From Pseudomonas citrullilanati (GTDB lineage: Bacteria; Pseudomonadota; Gammaproteobacteria; Pseudomonadales; Pseudomonadaceae), in NCBI RefSeq assembly GCF_030580855.1, contig NZ_JAUQOP010000003.1:186001-250000 (forward strand): DNA of 64,000 nucleotides, read 5' to 3'. The notes under the pieces are model-generated. The model did no database searches. It was not told the origin of the DNA and saw only the letters and a program-made list of their open reading frames with translations. A program made the position numbers and the translations under genes. Positions 9,606 through 18,837 of this stretch are shown piece by piece. Numbering within the stretch: position 1 is the first letter of the stretch; each line of letters opens with the position of its first letter.

Positions 9606-10679
9606 ATGTCAAAGAAGATCAACGTATTACTGGTGGATGACTCCGCGGTGGTCCGCCAGGTGTTGCTGGCGATCCTCAGCGACACCCCGGATATCCATGT
9701 GATGGGCGCTGCGTCCGACCCGATTTTCGCCATGGACAAGCTGGCCCGGGAATGGCCCGATGTGATCGTGATGGACGTGGAAATGCCGCGCATGGACGGC
9801 ATCACCTTCCTGAAGAAGATCATGAGCGAACGTCCCACGCCCGTGGTGATCTGCTCGTCCCTGACCCCCAGGGGTGCGGAAACCACCTTGCAGGCGATGG
9901 CCGCCGGCGCGGTGGAAATCATCACCAAGCCCACCACCGGCCTGAAGAATTTCCTGCTCGAATCGGCGCCCGAACTGGTGGCAGCGATCCGCGCCGCCGC
10001 CCAGGTCAACGTGCGCAACCTCGGCAAGCGCCCGGCCCCGGTCGCGCTGGCACCCGCCACCAAGCTCACGGCCGACGCCATGCTCCCGGCGGGCAACGGC
10101 CACGCCATGGCGCAGACCACCGAGCGCATCGTCGCCCTCGGCACCTCCACCGGCGGCACCCAGGCCCTGGAAGCGGTGCTCACCGCCCTGCCCCGCGTGT
10201 GCCCGGGCATCGTCATCGTCCAGCACATGCCGGAAAAATTCACCGCCTCGTTCGCCGCCCGGCTCGACAGCCTGTGCCAGATCGAAGTCCGCGAAGCCCG
10301 CAACAACGACCGTATCCACCCGGGCCTGGCGTTGATCGCCCCCGGCGGCAAACACATGATGGTGACCCGCAGCGGCGCGTTCTATCACGTGCAGGTGGTG
10401 GACGGCCCGCTGGTCAATCGCCACCGGCCTTCGGTGGATGTGCTGTTCCGCTCCGTGGCCAAGTTCGCTGGCCGCAACGCCACCGGCGTGATCATGACCG
10501 GCATGGGCGACGACGGCGCCCGCGGCCTCAAGGAAATGCTCGACGCCGGCAGCAGCACCGTGGCCCAGGACGAAGCCAGCTGCGTGGTCTTCGGCATGCC
10601 CAAGGAAGCCATCAAGCTCAACGCCGCCCAGCGAATCATCAGCCTACAGGACATCCCCCAGGTGATCCTGCACCGGTAG
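9606..10679 (+). CDS. cheB: Chemotaxis protein-glutamate methylesterase CheB
   Basis: 357 residues. The N-terminal receiver domain has phospho-acceptor Asp57 ([13 protein letters not shown]) and is joined by a linker to the methylesterase domain. The catalytic triad is visible as Ser181 (LGTSTGG), His207 (VQHMP) and Asp303 ([10 protein letters not shown]). ATG 9606 ([13 protein letters not shown]) is preferred over upstream in-frame codons because the receiver fold begins directly. It follows cheD by two bases and is the last gene of the operon. Confidence 0.95.
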   Translation: MSKKINVLLVDDSAVVRQVLLAILSDTPDIHVMGAASDPIFAMDKLAREWPDVIVMDVEMPRMDGITFLKKIMSERPTPVVICSSLTPRGAETTLQAMAAGAVEIITKPTTGLKNFLLESAPELVAAIRAAAQVNVRNLGKRPAPVALAPATKLTADAMLPAGNGHAMAQTTERIVALGTSTGGTQALEAVLTALPRVCPGIVIVQHMPEKFTASFAARLDSLCQIEVREARNNDRIHPGLALIAPGGKHMMVTRSGAFYHVQVVDGPLVNRHRPSVDVLFRSVAKFAGRNATGVIMTGMGDDGARGLKEMLDAGSSTVAQDEASCVVFGMPKEAIKLNAAQRIISLQDIPQVILHR

Positions 10680-10804
10680 AGGGACGACCAGCCCTCCTGT
10701 GCGACACAACAGCGTGTCGCCCCCGGTAGGACCGGGCTCATTGCGCTTTTAGGTGACCACGAGAGACGCTCGGACGTGAGTAAAATCCAGGCCCACCCCC
10801 CTTC

Positions 10805-10836
10805 CCCTGTGGGAGCGAGCCTGCTCGCGATCGCGT
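10805..10836. repeat. REP palindrome
   Basis: CCTGTGGGAGCGAGCCTGCT followed by CGCGATCGCG is the same REP core found in the array at 18134-18830 and at 43402-43466. It lies in the 570-base gap after cheB. The rest of 10840-11100 shows no gene I can support. Confidence 0.8.
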
Positions 10837-11104
10837 TGGGCCTGCTTGCATGGGTACGGTCCTCAGCGAAGAAAAATCTGCTGAAGCCCGCGTGATTCCG
10901 ACTGTTCCTACATAACACTGAGAGTGTCAGCACGTTTCCACGTAGAACACTCACGATTCCTACGAAACCCTCGGAATCCCTAACCTTTTCGGCCTTGGCC
11001 GTCCAAATTTATAGTCATTCCCGTCGCCCAAGATGGCGATCAGGTTTGGCGACCTGGGATCAAGTGCAAAAGTACTGCGTTTTTTACGAAGGCTTTGGCA
11101 CACT

Positions 11105-11180
11105 TGCACGGCTGCCCGTTATGGCAGTTGTGCGCGGGAGACTTTCGGGTCTGCCGGTTCCGATCCCGGTTCGCCAACCT
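11105..11180 (+). promoter_or_regulatory. Hairpin-rich leader upstream of a small orphan gene
   Basis: Three possible stems lie in tandem. The first pairs 11105-11116 with 11123-11134 (12 pairs including three G-U, loop CGTTAT). The second pairs 11135-11142 with 11149-11156 (one mismatch, loop TTTCGG). The third region, 11154-11179, can form either CCGG/CCGG around TTCCGATC or GGTT/AACC around CGCC. The leader ends about 70 bases before the ORF at 11250. From memory, very similar leaders recur before short Pseudomonas proteins, but I could not check this. It could be an RNA-level control element or part of a small RNA. Confidence 0.5.
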
Positions 11181-11249
11181 GCGTACAGCTGCCACCCAAT
11201 TGTTTGGCGACGATTGAGTGGTTAAACCCTACTGGATCGGAGTTTCAAC

Positions 11250-11522
11250 ATGGAAAAATACGTCCCCATCACCGGCATCGACTGCACTCCCGCGTCCCTC
11301 CTCATTGATACCCAAGCCCCGCTTGACGTCCTGCACGCAACCGCTGATTACCGGATCCGCGTGGTGACCCAAGTACTGGAAAACATCGCGTTTCGCTCCG
11401 AGATCAGCAGCGATGCCGTGGTGCTTTCAGACTTCGCACAGCTTTTGGTGATTCCGTTGCGCGATGGGTGCGATCTTCTGGAGGTCATTGGCCGACGACT
11501 TCAGGCGCAGATGGAAAGCTGA
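11250..11522 (+). CDS. Small orphan protein, 90 residues, unknown function
   Basis: Starts MEKYVPITGIDCTPASLLID with GGATCGGAG at 11233-11241 as ribosome site. No signal peptide or membrane segment; a largely helical, mildly acidic domain. It resembles the short Pseudomonas-specific DUF3077-like proteins, but I am not sure of the family. It is a single gene with its own structured leader (11105-11180) and its own terminator (11531-11553). Confidence 0.7.
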   Translation: MEKYVPITGIDCTPASLLIDTQAPLDVLHATADYRIRVVTQVLENIAFRSEISSDAVVLSDFAQLLVIPLRDGCDLLEVIGRRLQAQMES

Positions 11523-11530
11523 TGGAACTA

Positions 11531-11553
11531 CGGGCGCTTAGAGCGCCCGTTTT
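11531..11553 (+). terminator. Intrinsic terminator of the orphan gene
   Basis: Perfect 8-bp stem CGGGCGCT / AGCGCCCG with a three-base loop (TAG), followed by TTTT, starting eight bases after the stop codon at 11522. Confidence 0.85.
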
Positions 11554-11601
11554 GCCTATTGGGTAAATGGGATCTGTAACCCACCCCATCGTTTGCACCG
11601 G

Positions 11602-11685
11602 CTACACCGGCGAAATCGTCGCCAGCACACCAATCAACAAGGTCAGGGCCAGGAAACCACCCAAGAAAATCGCCATCTTCGCCAT
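11602..11685 (-). CDS. 27-residue single-span membrane peptide
   Basis: MAKMAIFLGGFLALTLLIGV followed by LATISPV: one hydrophobic helix with a short positively charged N-terminus, so N-in insertion is likely. The ATG at 11685 has a strong ribosome site (GGAGGA ending four bases before it). The strong site plus the clean membrane helix are the only evidence that it is real; function unknown. It stands alone, convergent with the orphan gene and divergent from the ABC importer. Confidence 0.6.
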   Translation of the reverse strand: MAKMAIFLGGFLALTLLIGVLATISPV

Positions 11686-11855
11686 GAGTCCTCCAGAAAG
11701 AAGTGCGTACGCGAGGCCAACCGGTGAGCGCCCGCATTGACCAGGGCGTTCATCGGCCCGCGCGCCGCGCCGTATTGTGGCGTGGGTGCGCTGCGGCATG
11801 ACAGGGCCACCTGCCGGCAAAAACAGCGGATCAGAACATCGGCCGTCGCCCCGGA

Positions 11856-11869
11856 TATACCAAGGTATA
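11856..11869. promoter_or_regulatory. Palindrome TATACC-AA-GGTATA upstream of the ABC importer
   Basis: Two 6-base arms in perfect inversion, about 90 bases before the permease start. It may be an operator for the importer, but no matching regulator gene is adjacent. The rest of 11686-11958 holds no gene I can support. Confidence 0.3.
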
Positions 11870-11958
11870 GTTTGCCGCCCTTAATCCCGATGGTCATTGC
11901 CGCGGGCAGGTCTTAACCTCAGCGCACCTCAATACCGACACCACGACCGAGGTGCTCG

Positions 11959-13698
11959 ATGCGCTCTTCACTCCGTGCACCCGCACTGCCCTCGCTGAAC
12001 GATAACGAGGCCGTCTCCTGGTGGGCCGACCTGGCCTTGCTCAGCCTGATCGCCCTGCTGGCGGCGTTCATGGCCTATGGCGTCGAACAGATGAACCAGC
12101 CCCTCGGCACCCTGGTTTCGTCACCGTTGTCCCTCGACCTGGCCCACCTGCCGGCCTACGCCCTGCGCACCACCCTGCGCATGTTCATCGCCCTCTTCGC
12201 GTCGCTGGTCTTTTCCCTGGTCGTCGCCACCCTGGCCGCCAAGAGCCGCAAGGCCGCCCTGGTGATCCTGCCCGCGCTGGATATCCTGCAGTCGGTGCCG
12301 GTCCTGGGTTTCCTGACGTTTACCGTGGTGTTCTTCATGGGCCTGTTTCCGGGCAAGGAGACGGGCGTGGAATGCGCGGCGATCTTCGCCCTCTTCACCA
12401 GCCAGGTCTGGAACATGACGTTCAGTTTCTATCAGTCGCTGCGCACCGTGCCTCACGACCTCCAGGAAGTCAGCCGGCAGTTCGCGCTGTCCCCGTGGCA
12501 ACGCTTTGTCCGGCTCGAATTGCCCTTCGCGACGCCGGGCCTGGTGTGGAACATGATGATGTCCATGTCCGGCGGCTGGTTCTTCGTGGTCGCGTCCGAA
12601 GCCATCACCGTCGGTGGCACCACCGTCAGCCTGCCGGGTATCGGTTCCTGGCTGGCGCTGGCGATCGAGCGCAAGAACACCGCCGCCATCGCCTGGGCCG
12701 TGTTGGCCATGGTCGTGGTGATCATCCTCTATGACCTGTTGTTCTTTCGCCCCATCGTCGCCTGGGCGGACCGGTTCCGGTTCGAACAGACCGCCTCCCG
12801 GAAACGCCCGCGTTCCAGGGTCTACGACCTGCTGCGTTCGACCCGGCTGGTGCCGTGGGCGTTGCGTGTGCTGGAAGACTTGATGGCCCTGTTGCCACTG
12901 GCCCGGCTCGGGCGACTGGCGCGCGTCCGCTTCAAGACCGGCCCCCGCTTCGACCGCCTGGCCGACCTGGCCTGGAAGGCCCTGGTAGCGATCGCCTGCG
13001 GGGTCGGGGCGGTTCAGCTGTGGCAGTTCATCGGCAGCACCTTGGGCCTGGACGAGGTGATCGCGACCTTCGGCCTGGGCCTGGTGACCCTGGTGCGTGT
13101 CGTCGTGCTCATCCTGCTGGCCAGCGCGGTCTGGGTGCCCATCGGCGTCTGGATCGGCTTGAACCCGCGCTGGGCCCAGCGCTTGCAACCCATCGCGCAA
13201 TTACTGGCGGCATTTCCGGCCAACGTGCTGTTCCCGCTCGCGGTGATCGCCATCGTTGCCCTGAAGCTCAACCCTGATGTCTGGCTGTCGCCGCTGATGG
13301 TCCTGGGCACCCAGTGGTACATCCTGTTCAACGTGATCGCCGGCGCCAGCGCCTTGCCGACCGACCTGCGGGAAGCGGCGCGCAGCTTCCATGTGCGCGG
13401 TTGGCAGTGGTGGCGCCGAGTCGCCCTGCCGGGGGTATTCCCGTATTACGTCACCGGTGCGCTGACGGCGGCAGGCGGTTCCTGGAACGCCAGCATCGTC
13501 GCCGAGGCGGTGTCCTGGGGCGATACGCATCTCTACGCCTCGGGCCTCGGTGCCTTCATCGCCCACGCCACCACGGCGGGCGATTTCCAGCGCGTGGCCC
13601 TGGGGGTGTCGGTCATGGCGATGTTCGTGGTGGGTTTCAACCGCCTGCTGTGGCGCCCCTTGTACGACTACGCCGAACGCCGGCTTCGAATTGATTGA
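11959..13698 (+). CDS. ABC transporter permease with two fused permease domains (NitT/TauT type)
   Basis: 579 residues. Two copies of the binding-protein-dependent permease domain lie in one chain, each with an EAA-like loop that contacts the ATPase: [20 protein letters not shown] (about residues 170-189) and [20 protein letters not shown] (about 473-492). The family imports small anions such as nitrate, sulfonates or bicarbonate, but the double-length form is less common and its substrate is unknown. ATG 11959 follows GAGGTG. The ATPase gene starts 10 bases after its stop. No substrate-binding protein gene is adjacent. Confidence 0.9.
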   Translation: MRSSLRAPALPSLNDNEAVSWWADLALLSLIALLAAFMAYGVEQMNQPLGTLVSSPLSLDLAHLPAYALRTTLRMFIALFASLVFSLVVATLAAKSRKAALVILPALDILQSVPVLGFLTFTVVFFMGLFPGKETGVECAAIFALFTSQVWNMTFSFYQSLRTVPHDLQEVSRQFALSPWQRFVRLELPFATPGLVWNMMMSMSGGWFFVVASEAITVGGTTVSLPGIGSWLALAIERKNTAAIAWAVLAMVVVIILYDLLFFRPIVAWADRFRFEQTASRKRPRSRVYDLLRSTRLVPWALRVLEDLMALLPLARLGRLARVRFKTGPRFDRLADLAWKALVAIACGVGAVQLWQFIGSTLGLDEVIATFGLGLVTLVRVVVLILLASAVWVPIGVWIGLNPRWAQRLQPIAQLLAAFPANVLFPLAVIAIVALKLNPDVWLSPLMVLGTQWYILFNVIAGASALPTDLREAARSFHVRGWQWWRRVALPGVFPYYVTGALTAAGGSWNASIVAEAVSWGDTHLYASGLGAFIAHATTAGDFQRVALGVSVMAMFVVGFNRLLWRPLYDYAERRLRID

Positions 13699-13708
13699 GG
13701 GCACTCTG

Positions 13709-15013
13709 ATGGAAGTGATCGACAAACGTTGTCTCGTCGATGTGCGGCAACTGGGGCACGTCTATGGCACGGCCGGCAATGCCGAGCGCCCGGTGCTGGA
13801 GGATGTCTGCCTGCGCCTGGACGAAGGGGAAATCGTCGGCCTGCTGGGGCGTTCGGGGTCCGGCAAGTCGACCTTGCTGCGGGCCATCGCCGGCTTGATC
13901 GCGCCCACTGCGGGCGTGGTGGATTTCCCGGCGAACGCACAGGGCCATGGAAGCTCGGTGCGCATGGTGTTCCAGAGCTTCGCCCTGTTTCCCTGGCTGA
14001 CAGTGCTGCAGAACGTCGAGATCGGCCTGGAAGCCTTGCACGTCGCAGCCCCTGAGCGCCGCCGCCGGGCCTTGGCGGCCATCGACCTGATCGGCCTCGA
14101 CGGCTTCGAAAGCGCTTTCCCGAAAGAGCTGTCAGGCGGCATGCGCCAGCGCGTCGGCCTCGCGCGGGCGTTGGTGGTGGCCCCGGATGTGCTGCTGATG
14201 GACGAGCCGTTTTCCGCCCTCGACGTGCTGACGGCCGAAACCCTGCGCACCGACCTGCTGGACCTGTGGCGGGAAAGGCGCATGCCGATCAAATCCATCC
14301 TGATGGTCACCCACAACATCGAGGAAGCCGTGCTGATGTGTGATCGGATCCTGATCTTTTCCTCCAACCCGGGGCGGGTCATGACCCACATCGACGTGGA
14401 CCTCGCCCAGCCGCGCAACCGCAGCGACCCAGCCTTCCAGGCCCTGGTCGAACACATCTACGTGCAGATGGCCGGGGGCGGACAGACGGGTGCCGCGGGC
14501 CGCGAGCCGTTCGCCGGCAGCGGCGTGGGCATGGTCCTGCCGTCGATCTCCACCAATGCGCTGGCCGGATTGATCGAGGCGGTCCAGGATCATCCTTATG
14601 ACGGCCAGGCGGACCTGCGTGAACTGGCCGTGGCGCTGCGCTACAGCGCCAGCGATCTTTTCCCGGTGGCCGAGGTGTTGCAATTGATGCGCTTCGCCGA
14701 CCTGCACGACGGCCACATCACGCTGCGGCCGGCCGGGCAACGCTACGCGGACTCGACCGTCGACGAGCGCAAGCAGTTGTTCGCCCAGCACCTGCTCCGG
14801 TATGTCCCGCTGGCGGGGCACGTGCGCCGGGTGCTGGATGACCGGCCGACCCGCACCGCGCCGGCCAGGCGCTTTCGCGACGAGTTGGAGGATTTCATGC
14901 CCGCGCACGACGCCGCCCGCACCCTGGACTGCGTCACCCAATGGGGTCGCTACGCGGAGCTGTTCGCCTACGATGAAGTGGCCGACCAGTTCAGCCTGGA
15001 CAATCCCTGCTGA
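13709..15013 (+). CDS. ABC transporter ATP-binding protein with C-terminal AAA-associated domain
   Basis: 434 residues from ATG 13709, preceded by TGAGGG. The Walker A is GRSGSGKST, the signature [16 protein letters not shown], the Walker [12 protein letters not shown], and the switch His is in MVTHNIEEA. This is the NitT/TauT-type ATPase. The last 150 residues form a helical, winged-helix-like extension of the AAA-associated C-terminal type, often seen with double-length permeases. It energises the permease encoded immediately upstream. Confidence 0.92.
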   Translation: MEVIDKRCLVDVRQLGHVYGTAGNAERPVLEDVCLRLDEGEIVGLLGRSGSGKSTLLRAIAGLIAPTAGVVDFPANAQGHGSSVRMVFQSFALFPWLTVLQNVEIGLEALHVAAPERRRRALAAIDLIGLDGFESAFPKELSGGMRQRVGLARALVVAPDVLLMDEPFSALDVLTAETLRTDLLDLWRERRMPIKSILMVTHNIEEAVLMCDRILIFSSNPGRVMTHIDVDLAQPRNRSDPAFQALVEHIYVQMAGGGQTGAAGREPFAGSGVGMVLPSISTNALAGLIEAVQDHPYDGQADLRELAVALRYSASDLFPVAEVLQLMRFADLHDGHITLRPAGQRYADSTVDERKQLFAQHLLRYVPLAGHVRRVLDDRPTRTAPARRFRDELEDFMPAHDAARTLDCVTQWGRYAELFAYDEVADQFSLDNPC

Positions 15014-15083
15014 AGCGATTCGGGCGGTATACACTGCGTCACTGAAGCCTTGGCAGCCGACACCACCGCAGGATGAACACCCC

Positions 15084-16142
15084 ATGAGAAGAACCCAGCT
15101 GACGCTTCGCTTGCTGCTGTTGCTGGGCCTGGCGCTCGGCATCGCCGCGATCGACACCGTCACCGACCTGGAAATCGCGGTGGGGGTCTTCCAGATCGGG
15201 GTGGTGCTGATCGCCGTTAGGCTTCTACCGGCGCGCGCGGTGGCAGGCGTGTCGGTCGCCTGCATGGTGCTGACGATCCTCAGTTACCGGTTGACCCGCT
15301 TCGGCGATTCGGAGGCCGGCCTGATCAACGTGCTGATCAGCCTGACGGCCATCGCCGGCACGACCTACCTGGCACTGCGCCTGTCGGCCGCCATCGGCAC
15401 CGTGCACCGAACCCGGGCGCACCTGGCGCACATTGCCCGCGTCAACATGCTCGGCGAACTGGCCGCCTCCATCGCCCACGAAGTGAACCAGCCTCTGGCC
15501 GCTGTCGCCACCAGCAGCAGCGCGTGCCTGCGCTGGATGACCAACGACCCGCCCAACCTGCCCAAGGCCCGACAAGCCGTGGAGCGCATTCTCGCCGACA
15601 CCCATCGGGCCAGCGACATCATCGCCCGGCTGCGCGGCATGGCCCGCCACCAGGCACCGACCAAACAGTGGTTGAACGTGGCTGATACGGTCAATGCGGC
15701 GCTGCGGCTGTTGGCCGGCGAGTTGAACGAACAGAACATCGACTTGCGCGTGCACATCCAGGAAGGACTGCCGCCGATGCTGGTGGACGAGGTGCAAATC
15801 CAGCAAGTGCTGCTGAACCTGGCGATGAACGCCGTCGACGCCTTGCGCCAGGTCGATGACGACGCACGCCGGACCGTCGATGTCCGTGCCGCGCTGGAAG
15901 CGGGTCAACTGCATTTTTCCGTGTCCGACCAGGGCAAGGGCCTCAGCGGCAACGACCACGAACGGGTGTTCGACGCGTTCTACAGCAGCAAGCCGGACGG
16001 CATGGGCATGGGCCTGGCCATCAGTCGTTCCATCATCGAGGCCCATGACGGACGGATCTGGGTCACCAGCAACCCGCAATCCGGCGCGACCTTTCACTTC
16101 ACCCTGCCAGCCGTGACACGGGAGCCCGATGAGCCGCATTGA
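15084..16142 (+). CDS. Membrane sensor histidine kinase (FixL-like output)
   Basis: 352 residues. Three or four hydrophobic helices fill residues 8-105 with almost no extracellular loop. The kinase part has His132 in ASIAHEVNQPLAAV, the N-box QVLLNLAMNAVDAL and the G-boxes SDQGKGLSG and GMGMGLAIS. No PAS domain is present, so the membrane part itself is the likely sensor. ATG 15084 follows GCAGGA. It overlaps the response regulator start by 14 bases and sits 70 bases after the ABC ATPase, so it may sense the importer's state or substrate. Confidence 0.92.
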   Translation: MRRTQLTLRLLLLLGLALGIAAIDTVTDLEIAVGVFQIGVVLIAVRLLPARAVAGVSVACMVLTILSYRLTRFGDSEAGLINVLISLTAIAGTTYLALRLSAAIGTVHRTRAHLAHIARVNMLGELAASIAHEVNQPLAAVATSSSACLRWMTNDPPNLPKARQAVERILADTHRASDIIARLRGMARHQAPTKQWLNVADTVNAALRLLAGELNEQNIDLRVHIQEGLPPMLVDEVQIQQVLLNLAMNAVDALRQVDDDARRTVDVRAALEAGQLHFSVSDQGKGLSGNDHERVFDAFYSSKPDGMGMGLAISRSIIEAHDGRIWVTSNPQSGATFHFTLPAVTREPDEPH

Positions 16143-16767
16143 CGCCCACGACCCCGCCGAGTCGATGGTCTACATCGTCGACGACGACAGCTCGGTACGT
16201 GCCTCGCTGCAAGACCTGCTGGCCTCGGTGGGCCTGCCCAGCCAGGCCTTCGGCTCGGCTCGCGAGTTCATGCAGGCCAGCTTGCCGGACGTGCCGGCCT
16301 GCCTGGTCCTCGACGTGCGCATGCCGGGCTTGAGCGGGTTGGATTTCCAGCAGGACATGGCCCGCCTAGGCCTCCTCGTCCCGGTGATCTTCATCACCGC
16401 CCACGGCGACATCCCGATGTCGGTCAAAGCCATGAAGGCCGGGGCGCTGGAGTTCCTGACCAAGCCCTTTCGCGAGCAGGACCTGCTCGACGCCATCAGC
16501 CTGGGCCTGGACCGTGATTGGCAGCGACGCCAGGCAGCGGCGAGCCTGGACGAATTGAAGCGCCGGCATGGCAGCCTGACCGACGGCGAGCGCGAGGTGA
16601 TGGCGCTGGTGGTGTCGGGGTTGCTGAACAAACAAGTGGCCGCCCGGCTGGGGGTGAGCGAAGTGACGGTGAAAGTGCGGCGCGGCGCCCTGATGCGCAA
16701 GATGAATGCGGATTCGTTGGCAACCCTGGTCAAAATGTCGGAAAAACTCAAGGAGGCGGATCGCTAG
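16129..16767 (+). CDS. FixJ/NarL-type response regulator with LuxR helix-turn-helix
   Basis: 212 residues. The receiver has an acidic DDD near residue 20, phospho-acceptor Asp62 (LVLDVRMPGLSG), FITAHGD and TKPF. The C-terminal LuxR helix-turn-helix is in LLNKQVAARLGVSEVTVKVR. It is the partner of the kinase encoded upstream (overlapping reading frames). The target promoter is most likely that of the ABC importer or of the exported-protein gene at 16841, but this is inference from position. Confidence 0.93.
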   Translation: MSRIDAHDPAESMVYIVDDDSSVRASLQDLLASVGLPSQAFGSAREFMQASLPDVPACLVLDVRMPGLSGLDFQQDMARLGLLVPVIFITAHGDIPMSVKAMKAGALEFLTKPFREQDLLDAISLGLDRDWQRRQAAASLDELKRRHGSLTDGEREVMALVVSGLLNKQVAARLGVSEVTVKVRRGALMRKMNADSLATLVKMSEKLKEADR

Positions 16768-16840
16768 CCGCGCCTGTCGCGGCTATCATGCCTTTCGCCC
16801 TGCCCACGGGCCGTTGCAGACCACCTTCAAGGACCCAGGT

Positions 16841-17380
16841 ATGACTTTTCTGCCGTCGCGCGCCACCCTCTTCGTTTCCAGCCTCCTGTTCAGCGCGCTG
16901 TGCCTGGCCGAAGGCGAGCCGGCGGACAGCGTCATCAAGGACTCCACCAAGTCCGCCGTCTCGACGTTCATCACGGCGGGAAAGAATTTGTTGGGCGGCG
17001 TCAGCGAAGGCGTGCTCGACGGTCGTGAATCGGTCCAGGGCACCGACGGCGCCGCGATCGTTTCCAATGGCGAGCAAATGAAGGACCGCGTCCAGGTGGA
17101 GGTGCTGAAGGTGGACGCCGCCGACGAGAACTACACCATCACCCTCGGCTTCAAGAACAGCACCGACACCCAACTGCGGCTGATCAACCTCGGCCAGACC
17201 GGCGCGTTGCTGGCCATCGACCAGGCCGGCTACGCCAACAAGCTCACCGGCCTGGACAACCCGGACGAAGTCACCGTCCCGCCGAAAACGGCCGTGCGGC
17301 AGAAGTTCGTGTTCGAAGGCTTGAACGAAGCGATGACCACCGTGCGACTGTGGGGCAAGGATTATCCGGTCAAGAAATGA
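16841..17380 (+). CDS. Exported protein of unknown function
   Basis: 179 residues. A Sec signal peptide ends near LCLAEGEPA (about residue 23), then a region rich in Lys, Asp and Gly, then a beta-rich domain (about 80-179) that may be an immunoglobulin-like fold. No lipobox Cys. It follows the response regulator by 73 bases in the same direction and could belong to its regulon. Its 3' end overlaps the convergent dioxygenase gene by 11 bases. Confidence 0.8.
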   Translation: MTFLPSRATLFVSSLLFSALCLAEGEPADSVIKDSTKSAVSTFITAGKNLLGGVSEGVLDGRESVQGTDGAAIVSNGEQMKDRVQVEVLKVDAADENYTITLGFKNSTDTQLRLINLGQTGALLAIDQAGYANKLTGLDNPDEVTVPPKTAVRQKFVFEGLNEAMTTVRLWGKDYPVKK

Positions 17381-18080
17381 TCGGAGTGAGTGTGCCCGGC
17401 CTCTGTGAGGCCAACGCAACCCCGCAAGGCTCGAACCGCTCGCCGGTGTCCATGCGGATGTTGCGCAGCGCGGCCGTCTCCCGGTGCGACGCGTAGAGCT
17501 GCTCGGAGAAGTACCCGATCAGGATGGACCGACGACGCGCACCGTTCACGTTGAGGCTGGCGGCGTGGACCAGCTCGGCGTCGAACACCAGGATGTCCCC
17601 GGCGCTCCCCGACAATTGCACGGAACGCGACTCGTCGGTGAAATCGAAAGCCGGTGCATGCGGCCCGGGACGATGGCTACCGGGCACGAGACGTGTCGCA
17701 CCGTTCTCGGGGCCATAGTCGTCGAAAAACGCCAGAGCGATGGCGGTGTCGCCGGGACGCCGGGCCGACAAGTCGCGGTGCAACTGCTGGTGACCGCCGC
17801 CCGCCAAAGGCTCACGGCCTTCTACCTGCGCGAGGAAGAAGCGCTCGCCGATCACCTCGCCCGCGGCCGCCAGCAACGACGGCAAGCGGCACACCGCCTG
17901 GATGCGCGCATCGCCCTCCAGCAGCGAATGACGCCAATCCCAGCTTCGGGGCGTCGCCCATTGATCCGACGGCCTGACCCCGTCATCGAACACGGCGCGC
18001 AGGTGCGCCAGCCATTCGGCCGGGATCGCCCGGCGCAGCAGGACATAGCCATCGCGGTGAAGCTGTTCGTGGTCCGTCAT
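17370..18080 (-). CDS. Phytanoyl-CoA dioxygenase-like Fe(II)/2-oxoglutarate oxygenase
   Basis: 236 residues from ATG 18080 (MTDHEQLHRDGYVLLRRAIP). The N-terminal 'DGYVLLRRAIP' opening is typical of the PhyH family. The iron site is visible as H-x-D in LHRDLSARRPGD and the distal His in DAELVHAASLN, followed by the RRR region that binds 2-oxoglutarate. The substrate is unknown. A longer in-frame reading into the REP array upstream is only an open frame through repeat DNA. Confidence 0.88.
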   Translation of the reverse strand: MTDHEQLHRDGYVLLRRAIPAEWLAHLRAVFDDGVRPSDQWATPRSWDWRHSLLEGDARIQAVCRLPSLLAAAGEVIGERFFLAQVEGREPLAGGGHQQLHRDLSARRPGDTAIALAFFDDYGPENGATRLVPGSHRPGPHAPAFDFTDESRSVQLSGSAGDILVFDAELVHAASLNVNGARRRSILIGYFSEQLYASHRETAALRNIRMDTGERFEPCGVALASQRPGTLTPIIS

Positions 18081-18133
18081 GGTGACTTCGAATTCCCTGT
18101 GTCCAACACTTCCCAGGCTAGTACAAGACGACG

Positions 18134-18830
18134 CCATCGCGAGCAGGCTCGCTCCCACAGGGGATGCTGCGGCAAACACAAACCCGCGTCCACCGAAGAT
18201 CAATTGTGGGAGCGAGCCTGCTCGCGATTGCAGTGTGCCAGTCACCTCCATCCAACTGACCCGACGTCATCGCGAGCAAGCTCGCTCCCACAGGGGATGC
18301 TGCGGCAAACACAAAGCCCGCGTCCACCGAAGATCAATTGTGGGAGCGAGCCTGCTCGCGATTGCAGTGTGCCAGTCACCTCCATCCAACTGACCCGACG
18401 CCATCGCGAGCAAGCTCGCTCCCACAAGGGATGCTGCGGCAAACACAAACCCGCGTCCACCGAAGATCAATTGTGGGAGCGAGCCTGCTCGCGATTGCAG
18501 TGTGTCAGTCATCTGCATCCAACTGACTCGACGTCATCGCGAGCAAGCTCGCTCCCACAGGGGATGCTGCGGCAAACACAAAGCCCGCGTCCACCGTAGA
18601 TCAATTGTGGGAGCGAGCCTGCTCGCGATTGCAGTGTGTCAGTCACCTCCATCCAACTGACCCGACGTCAGCGCGAGCAGGCTCGCATCCCACAAGGAAT
18701 GCTGCGGCAAACACAAAACCTGCGTCCACCGTAGATCAATTGTGGGAGCGAGCCTGCTCGCGATTGCAGTGTGCCAGTCACCTGCATCCACTGATCCGAC
18801 GCCATCGCGAGCAGGCTCGCTCCCACAGGT
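18134..18830. repeat. Tandem array of paired REP elements (five 133/134-bp periods)
   Basis: The element CGCGAGCA(A/G)GCTCGC starts at 18138, 18271, 18405, 18538, 18672 and 18805, spacing 133, 134, 133, 134, 133. Each period also holds the inverted partner (TGTGGGAGCGAGCCTGCTCG) and two nearly constant spacers, one including GATCAATTG. The copies differ by only a few bases, so the array grew by recent tandem duplication. It fills the 757-base gap between the dioxygenase and the Old Yellow Enzyme gene; the latter ends at its edge. Confidence 0.95.
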
Positions 18831-18837
18831 GTGTGGT

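Noticed and set aside
11154..11180. Possible tRNA-like T-arm (GGTTCCGATCCCGG)
   Set aside because: There is no acceptor, D- or anticodon arm at the proper distance, so this is not a tRNA; kept only as part of the structured leader.
18081..18251. N-terminal extension of the dioxygenase to 18251
   Set aside because: The added residues are translated REP sequence; the family's usual start corresponds to ATG 18080.
17484..18599. Long open reading frame of about 370 codons on the plus strand
   Set aside because: It runs antisense through the dioxygenase gene and then through the REP array; the repeated peptide segments simply mirror the DNA repeat.
18134..18830. CRISPR-like look of the regular repeat
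   Set aside because: Period of 133-134 bases with conserved rather than variable spacers, inverted palindromes of the REP type and no cas genes.
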